Shown here one piece after another: positions 7,945 to 15,988 of a DNA stretch of 64,000 nucleotides. The notes under the pieces were generated by a model. It did no database searches, was not told the origin of the DNA, and saw only the letters and a list, made by a program, of their open reading frames with translations. Source of the stretch: an uncultured Clostridium sp. (GTDB taxonomy: Bacteria; Bacillota; Clostridia; Lachnospirales; Lachnospiraceae); NCBI GenBank assembly GCA_900549235.1, contig URNT01000004.1, positions 77,227 through 141,226 of the forward strand. Direction: 5' to 3'. How positions within the stretch are numbered: position 1 is the first letter of the stretch; the number at the start of each line of letters is the position of its first letter. The position numbers and the translations under genes were made by a program.

Positions 7945-8958
7945 TTATAAACCATTAGAAATGCCTACAACAACAAGAGCAGCAATAATAATCGCATTTC
8001 CATACAAAGCCACCTGCTTTGCCTTCTGAAACCCTTTCCATTCCCCATCCAAAAATCCCCAGATGTTAGCAATAATAAGAGCCAGACCATTGAAAGCCAC
8101 CCAGCCGAACACAGGGCCTAAATCTCCCAGCAAAGCCGTTGCTTTCCCGTAGATCGCCAGAGCGCTGAACCACACAATAGAGGTGAGGACTACTTTAAAA
8201 TAAGCCTTTGCACAGCCTGGTTTCATGTAGTCTGTATATGTTTTGTTCTTTATAAGCTTTGATAATGCATAGATAAAGTTTGCTAAAAATCCACCTGCAA
8301 ATACCACAACCCAAGACAGCAAGCTGGCGCTTGTAGGATTGATTCCATCCGCCACAGCTAAGTTTACAGGATAATTAGAAGCCGTTGCACCGATATTAAT
8401 AGCCGCTGACCCTGCACCGGAAGCCAACGCCATAATAAGACCTGTTACAAATACGGAAGATCCTGCTTTTTTTTGTTCTTTTTTCTCAGCTGTATCTCCA
8501 TTTTTCATAAATCCTGCCTTTGACAGCACAACTACGCCTGCCAAAAGAATAGCCTGTCCTAACAGAAGGACAATCATAACTTTAGCAGATGGATAAGTTC
8601 CTAGAATTATCATAGGAACAAAACTGCCTAAAAGGTTGGAAAGTCCCAAGTTGATTCCAGTTACCAGTGATACTCCAATCATATCAATAGATTTGCTGTA
8701 CCAAATAGAACTGATTCCCCAGAAAAATCCTGCCAGAGCACCGCAGAACAAAGTAACTGCTGGAGTTGCTTTAATATAGGTCATGTAATTGGGCACTTCC
8801 GCCATGCACCAAATATGAGGAATGAATAAAACTCCAATTATAGAAAACAAAACCCAAAATGCCTCCCAGGAAAAAGGCTGATACTTCTTAAAGCAGATTC
8901 CAAAACTCCCCTGAAACATACATGCAAAAAGCAGAACTAAAAAAGCTGTTGCCATCAT
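7945..8958 (-). CDS. RhaT-like L-rhamnose/proton symporter family permease
   Basis: A 337-residue membrane protein with about ten hydrophobic helices, resembling RhaT of the drug/metabolite transporter superfamily. Features include the Phe-rich first helix, the FFWGISSIWY segment and the glycine-rich GINLGLSNLLG segment. The ATG at 8958 follows GGAGGTATTTA; an ATG 39 bases upstream lacks a ribosome-binding site. It is the first gene of the leftward operon, behind a promoter and a GntR-type operator. The neighbouring RhaM-like protein supports a deoxysugar substrate. Confidence 0.85.
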   Translation of the reverse strand: MMATAFLVLLFACMFQGSFGICFKKYQPFSWEAFWVLFSIIGVLFIPHIWCMAEVPNYMTYIKATPAVTLFCGALAGFFWGISSIWYSKSIDMIGVSLVTGINLGLSNLLGSFVPMIILGTYPSAKVMIVLLLGQAILLAGVVVLSKAGFMKNGDTAEKKEQKKAGSSVFVTGLIMALASGAGSAAINIGATASNYPVNLAVADGINPTSASLLSWVVVFAGGFLANFIYALSKLIKNKTYTDYMKPGCAKAYFKVVLTSIVWFSALAIYGKATALLGDLGPVFGWVAFNGLALIIANIWGFLDGEWKGFQKAKQVALYGNAIIIAALVVVGISNGL

Positions 8959-9028
8959 TAAATACCTCCGTATTTGTTTTTCTTTGTAATTGTACACGAA
9001 TATCCGTTCTGTGGCTGCCGGCTTCTTT

Positions 9029-9041
9029 TTGGTACTACCAA
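9029..9041. promoter_or_regulatory. GntR/FadR-type operator, left copy
   Basis: TTGGTACTACCAA is a perfect palindrome around a central C and fits the TGGT-N-ACCA pattern of FadR-subfamily regulators. It lies just downstream of the predicted start of the leftward operon, where a bound repressor would block transcription. Confidence 0.75.
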
Positions 9042-9057
9042 TATACCAGTTGCATTT

Positions 9058-9086
9058 ATCATATAATGACTATATATTAATGTTAA
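9058..9086 (-). promoter_or_regulatory. promoter of the leftward rhaT-like operon
   Basis: On the minus strand TTAACA (9086-9081) and TATGAT (9063-9058) are 17 bases apart. The predicted start near 9051 lies about 10 bases before the left operator. Confidence 0.55.
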
Positions 9087-9134
9087 TCAATAATTTATAC
9101 AGTTATATGTACTATTTTTTGTGCATTTTTTCCA

Positions 9135-9163
9135 TTGTAATTCATTTTTCGCTCTTTTATAAT
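9135..9163 (+). promoter_or_regulatory. promoter of the rightward CoA-transferase operon
   Basis: TTGTAA (9135-9140) and TATAAT (9158-9163) are 17 bases apart. The predicted start near 9170 falls on the right-hand GntR-type operator. Confidence 0.7.
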
Positions 9164-9170
9164 TCAATTA

Positions 9171-9183
9171 TTGGTAGTACCAA
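9171..9183. promoter_or_regulatory. GntR/FadR-type operator, right copy
   Basis: TTGGTAGTACCAA is a perfect palindrome around a central G and differs from the left copy only at that centre. It overlaps the predicted start of the rightward operon, a classic repression geometry. The two centres (9035 and 9177) are 142 bases apart, so looping is possible. Confidence 0.78.
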
Positions 9184-9221
9184 GATCTTTAACACAGTAT
9201 TTCACAACGGAGGTTTTTAAT

Positions 9222-10370
9222 ATGAATGTTCAATTAAAAGGAATCACATGGTCACATAGCAGAGGATACACCTCTATCGTCGCCGTATCCCAGCGGTTTT
9301 GCGAGCTTCATCCTGGAGTTTCTATTCAATGGGAAAAACGGTCTCTTCAGGAATTTGCCGATGCGCCTATTGAAAATCTGGCAAAGGCATACGATCTTTT
9401 AATTATCGACCACCCATGGGCAGGATTTGCAGCCACTACTGGAATCCTCCTTCCTCTAAATCAGCACCTTTCTGATGAGTATTTGGAAGATCAGAAAAAT
9501 CACTCTGTAGGCGCTTCTCATCTAAGCTACAACTTTCATGACTTCCAAAGTGCCTTAGCCATTGACGCAGCCACTCCAATCGCTGTTTACCGACCCGATT
9601 TCTTTGCGAAGCAGGATGAAAAACTGCCTGAAACATTTTGCGACGTGCTGGAACTGGCAAAGAAGGGATATGTGGCTTATGCAGGTATTCCCATTAATTT
9701 ATTAATGGATTTTTATATGTTCTGCGCCACTTCTACAGACCGTTTCTTTGACAATGATGAAACGATCATAGACCAGGAAACTGGTGTTGAGGTGTTGGAA
9801 ACCATGCGCCATCTGGCTTCTTACTGCAGTAAGGAGATCTTTCACTGGGATCCCATTCAGGTTCACGAAGCCCTTGCCCTTGATAACTCCATCTATTACT
9901 GCCCATTTACCTACGGATATACCAACTATTCCCGACGCGGCTACTGTAAGAATCCGCTGAAAGCCGGGGATTTAGTTACTTATAAAGGCAGGATGTTTAA
10001 AAGTGTCTTAGGCGGCACAGGCCTTGCCATATCCAGCCTCTGTGAGCACAAGGACATTGCAGTGGAATTCGCCGGATATGCCGCTTCTCCTGAGATTCAG
10101 ACTACAATCTTTACAGAAAACGGTGGTCAACCGGGACACAGAAAGGCATGGCTTGATGAAATAAACAACCGTATGACCATGAATTTCTTTAAAGATACCT
10201 TAAAGACCTTAGACAACTCCTATCTGCGTCCCCGCTACAGCGGCTACTTGTACTTCCAGGATCACGCCGGGGATTATGTGAGGGATTATGTGATGAACGG
10301 CGGCAATGCCAAGACAGTTCTTGAAAGAATGAATCATTTATACAGGGAATCAAAACATTTGCAAAAATAA
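9222..10370 (+). CDS. family 1 solute-binding-protein-like protein without signal peptide
   Basis: A 382-residue protein with the general pattern of type 1 extracellular solute-binding proteins: an early FCELHPGVSIQWEKR segment, DLLIIDHPW, and a C-terminal block resembling maltose-binding-type proteins (GGTGLAISS, EFAGYAASPE). ATG 9222 follows GGAGG. The N-terminus (MNVQLKGITWSH) is polar and has neither a hydrophobic segment nor a lipobox, so it should stay in the cytoplasm. No ABC permease or ATPase lies in the operon; two CaiB-type CoA-transferases follow. It may therefore act as an intracellular ligand-binding protein or have become an enzyme subunit. Function unknown. Confidence 0.75.
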   Translation: MNVQLKGITWSHSRGYTSIVAVSQRFCELHPGVSIQWEKRSLQEFADAPIENLAKAYDLLIIDHPWAGFAATTGILLPLNQHLSDEYLEDQKNHSVGASHLSYNFHDFQSALAIDAATPIAVYRPDFFAKQDEKLPETFCDVLELAKKGYVAYAGIPINLLMDFYMFCATSTDRFFDNDETIIDQETGVEVLETMRHLASYCSKEIFHWDPIQVHEALALDNSIYYCPFTYGYTNYSRRGYCKNPLKAGDLVTYKGRMFKSVLGGTGLAISSLCEHKDIAVEFAGYAASPEIQTTIFTENGGQPGHRKAWLDEINNRMTMNFFKDTLKTLDNSYLRPRYSGYLYFQDHAGDYVRDYVMNGGNAKTVLERMNHLYRESKHLQK

Positions 10371-10388
10371 AAGAAAGGTTGATAGCAT

Positions 10389-11549
10389 ATGAAACCATTA
10401 GAAGGAATCCTGGTTCTGGATTTCAGCCAGTATTTAGCAGGCCCGTCAGCGGCCTTGCGCCTGGCTGATCTAGGAGCACGGGTTATCAAAATCGAGCGGC
10501 CCAAAAGCGGGGATGGCTCCAGAACCATGAAGCTTCACAATCTGGAAAGCATGGGTGACAGCATATTGTTTCAAACAATTAACCGCAATAAAGAAAGTTT
10601 CTGCGCTGATTTAAAGTCACCTAAAGACAAGGAAATGGTTTTGAAATTAATCAAACAGGCTGATGTTATGATCGAAAATTTCAGGCCGGGAATTATGAAA
10701 AAAATGGGGCTGGACTACGAATCTGTCAAGACGTTAAATCCTAGCATCATTTACGGTACAGTAACCGGTTATGGTTCTACCGGGCCATGGATTAAAAAAC
10801 CTGGACAGGATCTTCTGATTCAGTCCATTTCCGGCCTGACCTGGCTCAATGGGGATGACGGACAGCCTCCTATGCCCTTTGCACTTTCCATCGCCGATTC
10901 CTATACCGGAATTCACCTGGCAGAAGGCATCATGGCTTGTCTTCTTCGCCGATTCACTACCAAACAAGGCGGGCATGTGGAAGTGAGTCTTTTAGAATCA
11001 GTGCTGGATCTGCAGTTTGAAGTCATTACCACATTTTTAAACGATGGACATCAGAAGCCGAAACGCAGCAGTTATCACAATGCCCATGCCTATTTAGGAG
11101 CTCCTTACGGCATTTATAAGACAGCTGACGGATACATAGCACTGGCTATGGGCTCTGTTACAGAACTGGGAGCTCTCCTTGAATGTCCTGCCCTCTCTCA
11201 GTATGCCGATTCTCAGGACTGGTTTACAAAAAGGGATGAAATCAAAGAACTTATCGGAAATCACTTAATTTGCAAAACTACTGATCACTGGCTGGCCATC
11301 TTAGAAACCGGAGGCTACTGGTGTTCCGATGTGTATACCTGGGACAAACTGCTTCAGTCCGGCCAGTTTAAAGAGTTAAACCTTTTGTTAAATGTCAAGC
11401 GGCCAGGGGGGGAAGACCTACTTACCACGCGCTGTCCCATTCGCTTTGGCGGGGAACCGTTTCTTGACAATACCCATGCGCCGTCTTTAGGAGAACACAC
11501 AAGGCAAATTATCGAAGAATTTGGCCTTGAGACAAGGAAGAAAGGATGA
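10389..11549 (+). CDS. CaiB/BaiF-family CoA-transferase (first copy)
   Basis: A 386-residue class III CoA-transferase, moving CoA between two carboxylic acids through an aspartyl-CoA anhydride. The N-terminus has DFSQYLAGPSAALRLADLGA and the KIERP segment; the active-site Asp is at D141 in KPGQDLLIQ, aligned with Asp169 of formyl-CoA transferase. It overlaps the next gene by a few bases and is clearly paralogous to it (both begin MKPLEGI and share many blocks). The pair may form a heterodimer or use two different acids. Substrate unknown; its partner genes suggest a hydroxy or unsaturated acid. Confidence 0.88.
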   Translation: MKPLEGILVLDFSQYLAGPSAALRLADLGARVIKIERPKSGDGSRTMKLHNLESMGDSILFQTINRNKESFCADLKSPKDKEMVLKLIKQADVMIENFRPGIMKKMGLDYESVKTLNPSIIYGTVTGYGSTGPWIKKPGQDLLIQSISGLTWLNGDDGQPPMPFALSIADSYTGIHLAEGIMACLLRRFTTKQGGHVEVSLLESVLDLQFEVITTFLNDGHQKPKRSSYHNAHAYLGAPYGIYKTADGYIALAMGSVTELGALLECPALSQYADSQDWFTKRDEIKELIGNHLICKTTDHWLAILETGGYWCSDVYTWDKLLQSGQFKELNLLLNVKRPGGEDLLTTRCPIRFGGEPFLDNTHAPSLGEHTRQIIEEFGLETRKKG

Positions 11550-11554
11550 GACCA

Positions 11555-12682
11555 ATGAAACCATTAGAGGGAATTACCGTACTGGATTTCAGCCAGTTTT
11601 TATCAGCGCCTTCTGCCGCACTTCGCCTGGCAGATTTAGGCGCTCACGTAATTAAAGTAGAACGTCCTCAGGGCGGCGATATCTGCCGCACTTTATATAT
11701 TTCTAATCTGCGCATTGAAGACGACAGTTCCTTGTTTCATGCTATTAACCGCAATAAGGACGGCGTTTCCATTGACTTAAAAGATTCTTCCAGCCAGGAA
11801 ATCTTGTGGAATTTGATCGGGAATGCCGATGTGATGATTGTAAACTTCCGTCCCGGGATAACTGAGAAACTAGGCCTTGACTATGAATCAGTGAGAAAAA
11901 AAGCACCTTCCATTATTTACGGAGAAATCACCGGATATGGAAAAACAGGCCCATGGGATAAAAAGCCGGGGCAGGATCTTCTGGTGCAATCCTTATCCGG
12001 TCTGACCTGGCTCAACGGAAACCAGGATCAGCCACCTACGCCTTTCGGCCTGTCTGTTGCCGACTTGTTCGCCGGCCAGCATCTGGTTCAGGGCATATTG
12101 GCTGCCCTCATTAAAAGAGCTGTTTCCCAGCAGGGATCTTATGTTCATGTGAGTATGCTGGAATCTGTAATGGATATGCAGTTTGAAGTATTCACCACCT
12201 ACTTAAATGACGGACATCAGCCACCCCTTCGTTCTTCTGTTAACAATGCCAACGGCTATATCAACGCCCCTTATGGAATCTATGAAACCTCTGACGGATA
12301 CTTAGCCCTTGCCATGGCTGCTATCCCCTTATTAGGGGAACTCATAAACTGTAAGGCTCTGTCCGCTTATGAGGATCCGAAAACCTGGTGCGATAACCGT
12401 GATGAGATCAAAGTCTTACTGGCTGAACATCTGCGAACTAATACAACCTCTCATTGGCTGTCAAAATTAGAACCAGCCGACATTTGGTGCGCCGATGTAT
12501 TTACCTGGGACAGGCTGTTTGAAACCGATGGCTTCCAAACCCTTGACATGCTTCAGACCGTCCGCACCCAAGGAGGAACGCAGTTTACCACTACCAGATG
12601 CCCGATTACCATTGACGGGGAGCATTATAAGAGCCCAAAAGCTGCTCCGTGGATTGGACAGCATAATTCACAGTACATTTAA
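11555..12682 (+). CDS. CaiB/BaiF-family CoA-transferase (second copy)
   Basis: A 375-residue class III CoA-transferase paralogous to the preceding gene. ATG 11555 is chosen because it gives the same MKPLEGI start as the first copy and lies 8 bases after AAAGGA. The ATG at 11546 abuts that site and would overlap the preceding stop. The catalytic Asp is kept (D141, KPGQDLLVQ), so both copies look active. Retention of the residue in both argues against one being a purely structural subunit, but that is inference. Confidence 0.88.
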   Translation: MKPLEGITVLDFSQFLSAPSAALRLADLGAHVIKVERPQGGDICRTLYISNLRIEDDSSLFHAINRNKDGVSIDLKDSSSQEILWNLIGNADVMIVNFRPGITEKLGLDYESVRKKAPSIIYGEITGYGKTGPWDKKPGQDLLVQSLSGLTWLNGNQDQPPTPFGLSVADLFAGQHLVQGILAALIKRAVSQQGSYVHVSMLESVMDMQFEVFTTYLNDGHQPPLRSSVNNANGYINAPYGIYETSDGYLALAMAAIPLLGELINCKALSAYEDPKTWCDNRDEIKVLLAEHLRTNTTSHWLSKLEPADIWCADVFTWDRLFETDGFQTLDMLQTVRTQGGTQFTTTRCPITIDGEHYKSPKAAPWIGQHNSQYI

Positions 12683-12699
12683 AAAGGAGATTACAGATC

Positions 12700-13149
12700 A
12701 TGGAACAGACAATTTATTATGAAGAGTATAAAGTAGGAAGCGTACGAGAAACCATCGGCCGCACCATTACCGAAACAGATATCGTCCTTCACGCAGGACA
12801 AACAGGCGATTTCTTCCCTCACCACATGGATGCGGAATTTGCAAAAACTACAGAATTCGGCAGGAGAATCGCCCACGGCACATTGACATTTTCCGTTGCA
12901 GTAGGCATGGCTGCAAATTTAATCAACCCAGCGGCCTTTTCCTACGGCTATGACCACCTGCGGTTCATCAATCCAGTATTTATCGGAGATACCATCCGAG
13001 TTAAGGTTATCTTAAAAGAAAAAAGGGAAAATCCAAAACATCCAGATCAGGGATTTATCATCGAAGCCCTTGAAATCTACAATCAGAACCAGCAGCTTGT
13101 CATGGTGTGCGACCACATTATGTCCTGTATGAAAAAACCAGTTCAGTAA
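12700..13149 (+). CDS. MaoC-like (R)-specific enoyl-CoA hydratase family protein
   Basis: A 149-residue hot-dog-fold protein, last gene of the rightward operon. The hydratase-2 catalytic pair is recognisable as D37 and H42 within TGDFFPHHMD, followed by the conserved RIAHGTLTFS block (57-65). It should hydrate or dehydrate a CoA thioester supplied by the CoA-transferases. The ribosome-binding site is AAAAGGAG. Together the operon encodes activation of an acid to its CoA ester and a reversible hydration. No thiolase or acyl-CoA dehydrogenase is present, so the downstream step is unknown. Confidence 0.87.
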   Translation: MEQTIYYEEYKVGSVRETIGRTITETDIVLHAGQTGDFFPHHMDAEFAKTTEFGRRIAHGTLTFSVAVGMAANLINPAAFSYGYDHLRFINPVFIGDTIRVKVILKEKRENPKHPDQGFIIEALEIYNQNQQLVMVCDHIMSCMKKPVQ

Positions 13150-13202
13150 AGTCCAGATAAGCCAGGAAGAAGTCGTACCGGCTAAACTTATATACGCTTA
13201 GT

Positions 13203-13230
13203 CAAGACCACCGGCCTAGCCGGTGGCTTG
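13203..13230. repeat. subterminal hairpin of the IS200/IS605 remnant
   Basis: CCACCGGC-CTA-GCCGGTGG forms an 8-bp stem with a 3-base loop, extended outside an A by CAAG/CTTG. Such imperfect palindromes close to the ends are the recognition sites of Y1 transposases of this family. Confidence 0.6.
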
Positions 13231-13407
13231 TTCTGTCCCTATAAGGGGCTGTTACCTGCTTGCGCCCGGAAGGCGCACTGAAAGTCTGCCAACTGCACCA
13301 CATTTTCAGTTGCCCTTAAAAAGGCATATCAATACCTTTTTCTTCCTGCGCAGCCCCAAAAGGGGCTTGTTGGTTTGCTTTGACTTCCTACCACCTCTCC
13401 AAGAGGT

Positions 13408-13527
13408 CTATTTCTTGTTTTTCTTCACTGACTCGCCCGCGAACGGGTCGATATACTCTACAAACGACATCTGATTGTATTCTAAATGCTCCTTCATTTG
13501 ATTCTGTATATATGCTTTGCATGCTTC
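13408..13527 (-). pseudogene. IS200-type Y1 transposase (TnpA), C-terminal fragment
   Basis: About 40 codons read on the minus strand and end in TAG at 13408. The translation contains AYIQNQMKEHLEYNQMSF and then EYIDPFAGE, matching the C-terminus of clostridial IS200 TnpA proteins (pattern YIQNQ...DPF.G). An in-frame TGA immediately upstream and the lack of the HUH and catalytic Tyr region show that it is a dead fragment. Confidence 0.6.
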
Positions 13528-13677
13528 TCAAATATCATGAGTGAACTTTTAAAGGCTGCCTAAATATATGCAGGATGCTTTGGAATATGATCAAACAGCC
13601 GTCTGACTGTTATTTTATGAACTAGAGTATTGATTTTTCAAGGTGCAAATTCCATTTTTAATGTGAGAAGCTTTAGT

Positions 13678-15126
13678 TTATAACAAATTAATAACACAAT
13701 AAATCGGAATTGCAGCAACTGCATATACAATACATGCAAATATAGTATATTTCATCATTTCCTTTGGTGTTACCCAGTCATTGGTATAACCCACTGCAGA
13801 TAAAGCGGATGAACCAGGAAGCACAAATCCCATACACGCTGTATAGATAACTGCAATCCCCATAATTTCCAAATCTAATCCCATCTGCATTGCAATGGGA
13901 ATCGCAATCGGAATAATCAAAAGTGCTATTCCTGTATTACTTCCGATATTGGTACCTATTAATGTCGCTAATACAATAATGGTGATTACCATTGTTCCAC
14001 TTTTACCCGCCAGCATAGGTTCAAAAACAGATGTACAAAGCTGAACGATTCCTGTTTCGGGAGCTGTCAAAGCAGATGCGAGAGGAAGAATGGACGTACA
14101 GATTAATATAATTTCCCATTTAATTCCCTCTTTTGCTACATCATTAAACTTCATCAGTGGTTCGCCATCAATCTTAACCATACACAGAATAACTACAGCC
14201 AGAGCAAATACACCACTCGGAGTCAGCATATTAAATAATTTTACTATCCCCCACTCTGATGGCATAATAGTTGTAGCTACAGTAGATACAATAATAAATA
14301 TGAAGGTGTAAAAATAAGATTTCTGACGGTAATTCAGCTTTTCTGTTTTTGAATCCCTAAGTACAGATGCATCAAAATTCTGTAATTTTGTCAGGTCTGC
14401 TTTGAAAATATATTTTGTAGACAATCCCATGGAAATAACCATGATACTTCCGATGATAAAGGATATTAAAATATAATAGCTATAGCTTAATACGGTACCT
14501 GATACATCATTAAATGACAAACACAATGCCAGCTGCCACCCTTTAAACGGGATGATAAACTCCCCTAATCCACAAGCCATGATCGTATAGATCAGCATCA
14601 TACTAATATACTTATCACCTTTTTTGTAACCAACCATATCAGCAATGCTGTATATAACCGTCCATGCAAGGAACATACATGCAAACGCACTGGATATAAT
14701 TGCAACAATAAAAAATCCATACAAAAATATAACGGAAAAAAGCAATGGTCTTCCATTGACAAATTTCCGGCTGATGGTCCATCTGGCCAAGAATTCTCCT
14801 ACGCCGCTTACATTAATTGCTCCGGCAATCAGCATAACCATCATTAACTGCCACACCACAGGACTTCCCAGGCCCTGCATAATCGCGTTATTCATAGTGC
14901 TGTAATCGCTCATGCCAAACGCAATAACCCCCAGAATACTTGGCCATGCAATTTCCACTGCAGACCAAAGATATAAAAGCCCAAAGAAAATTCCCAAAAT
15001 CTGCATTCCTGTAGACGTAATACCCTGAATCGGGGGCAGATATTGAAATCCAAACATTAAAATAATTCCAAAAATACTTTTTGCATAATATTTACTGTCA
15101 ATTTTTGTTCTTTTATTCCCCGCCAT
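13678..15126 (-). CDS. DASS/SLC13-like anion (dicarboxylate) permease
   Basis: A 482-residue integral membrane protein with about 12 hydrophobic segments. It resembles divalent-anion/sodium symporters of the ion-transporter superfamily, with the TNIGSNTGIALLIIPIAIPIA segment type in the C-terminal half and an N-terminal Gln/Gly-rich MQGLGSPVVW block as a matching repeat. The ribosome-binding site is AGGAG. It is the last gene of the sigma-54-type leftward operon, separated by 115 bases from the racemase-fold gene. Expected substrate is an organic di- or tricarboxylate feeding the enzymes upstream; sulfate cannot be excluded. Confidence 0.78.
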   Translation of the reverse strand: MAGNKRTKIDSKYYAKSIFGIILMFGFQYLPPIQGITSTGMQILGIFFGLLYLWSAVEIAWPSILGVIAFGMSDYSTMNNAIMQGLGSPVVWQLMMVMLIAGAINVSGVGEFLARWTISRKFVNGRPLLFSVIFLYGFFIVAIISSAFACMFLAWTVIYSIADMVGYKKGDKYISMMLIYTIMACGLGEFIIPFKGWQLALCLSFNDVSGTVLSYSYYILISFIIGSIMVISMGLSTKYIFKADLTKLQNFDASVLRDSKTEKLNYRQKSYFYTFIFIIVSTVATTIMPSEWGIVKLFNMLTPSGVFALAVVILCMVKIDGEPLMKFNDVAKEGIKWEIILICTSILPLASALTAPETGIVQLCTSVFEPMLAGKSGTMVITIIVLATLIGTNIGSNTGIALLIIPIAIPIAMQMGLDLEIMGIAVIYTACMGFVLPGSSALSAVGYTNDWVTPKEMMKYTIFACIVYAVAAIPIYCVINLL

Positions 15127-15153
15127 ATTCTTCTCCTATATTTTCTCAGAATA

Positions 15154-15209
15154 TGGTGCAATAACTGCTTTTGTTCCCCATATGCTTATAGCAATACATT
15201 ACTGCACCA
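15154..15209. repeat. inverted repeat in the operon-internal gap
   Basis: TGGTGCAATAA (15154-15164) and TTACTGCACCA (15199-15209) pair over 11 positions with one mismatch, separated by 34 bases, between the racemase-fold gene and the permease gene. It could form an mRNA stem that tunes expression of the permease. No T-run follows on the minus strand. Confidence 0.4.
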
Positions 15210-15241
15210 GCTCAAAAATAAAGGAAAACTGTTATAGGCTT

Positions 15242-15925
15242 TTACAGTATATTTTTCTCTGCAATCGCAAGCGAAGACTGGATCAGCACATCAACCATAG
15301 ACAGAGCCGGAACCGGAATGTATTCCATCATCCTCCGGCCTCCCTCGCTGTTTAAGTTTACCAAAGGATGATCAAACACCACTGCATCAATCCCTGTAAA
15401 ATCCTGCTCTTTCACCGATTTTATCATGGTTTCATAATTCAGATTCTGAGCGCTGAACGGATCGTAGTTTACAGGCCCTTCTATGTTTATGATCTTATCC
15501 ATGGTGATTCCTCTCTGGAAATAGTACATCCGCTCCAGAAGCTGGAGCTCCTGCCCCATACTTGAGATCAGAGCAATATTTCTTGCCTGGATAGCTTTAA
15601 GTATCTTCACATACTCTAACGACGGCACCACCGTCTGCACCCCTGTAGCCTGCTGGATTGTATTGACAATCTCCTGGCTCTTCATGTAGCTGCCGCTGGC
15701 GCTGGTGACAGCGATCACATCCGGTCTTGCCTCTATCAGAATTCTTGAGGCAGCCGGAAGTGCGTCGATCATATCAAGAAGTCCCTGCTCAGATACATTT
15801 TTAAAAGGGACTCTGGTGGTTACAATCCCTACATCCTCCGGCACCCTCCTGTGGAATTCACGTTCAATGGAGGCACTGGCTCCCATAACAATTAACCCAA
15901 TAATAAATTTAAAATCTCTGGCCAT
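15242..15925 (-). CDS. Asp/Glu-racemase-fold protein lacking cysteines (copy 1)
   Basis: A 227-residue protein resembling the maleate isomerase/arylmalonate decarboxylase branch of the Asp/Glu racemase superfamily: MGASASIEREFHRRVP at the start, TTRVP, and the region that normally holds the first catalytic Cys reading VTSASGSY (73-80). The second Cys region reads FDHPLVNL (184-191). The protein contains no Cys at all, so the two-Cys mechanism is impossible. It is paralogous to 21472-22194. An Asp/His pair in FDHP is conserved in both copies and may replace a Cys. The reaction is unknown; a decarboxylase or isomerase on an alpha-substituted diacid is a guess. Confidence 0.7.
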   Translation of the reverse strand: MARDFKFIIGLIVMGASASIEREFHRRVPEDVGIVTTRVPFKNVSEQGLLDMIDALPAASRILIEARPDVIAVTSASGSYMKSQEIVNTIQQATGVQTVVPSLEYVKILKAIQARNIALISSMGQELQLLERMYYFQRGITMDKIINIEGPVNYDPFSAQNLNYETMIKSVKEQDFTGIDAVVFDHPLVNLNSEGGRRMMEYIPVPALSMVDVLIQSSLAIAEKNIL

Positions 15926-15988
15926 ACTTATCTCTCACATTCCATGCGTATTTTCTTCTATCATATCACATGAAACACCCCAGATAAA

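Larger units (their letters stand above)
13160..13530 (-). mobile_element. decayed IS200/IS605-type element remnant
   Basis: This 528-base gene-poor gap (13150-13677) holds the 3' part of an IS200/IS605-like insertion on the minus strand: the last codons of a transposase (13408-13527), a trailing region rich in short GC stems, and a strong subterminal hairpin (13203-13230). The transposase frame is cut by a stop just upstream of 13527 and no N-terminal half is found, so the element is immobile. The rest of the gap to 13677 shows nothing recognisable. Confidence 0.6.

Noticed and set aside
13208..13407. Small GC-rich stems considered as a possible riboswitch or non-coding RNA
   Set aside because: They fit the untranslated tail and subterminal palindrome of an IS200/IS605 element and precede no gene on that strand.
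13223..13474. 83-codon open frame on the plus strand in the IS remnant
   Set aside because: Low-complexity translation of structured insertion-sequence DNA; the transposase fragment is on the opposite strand.
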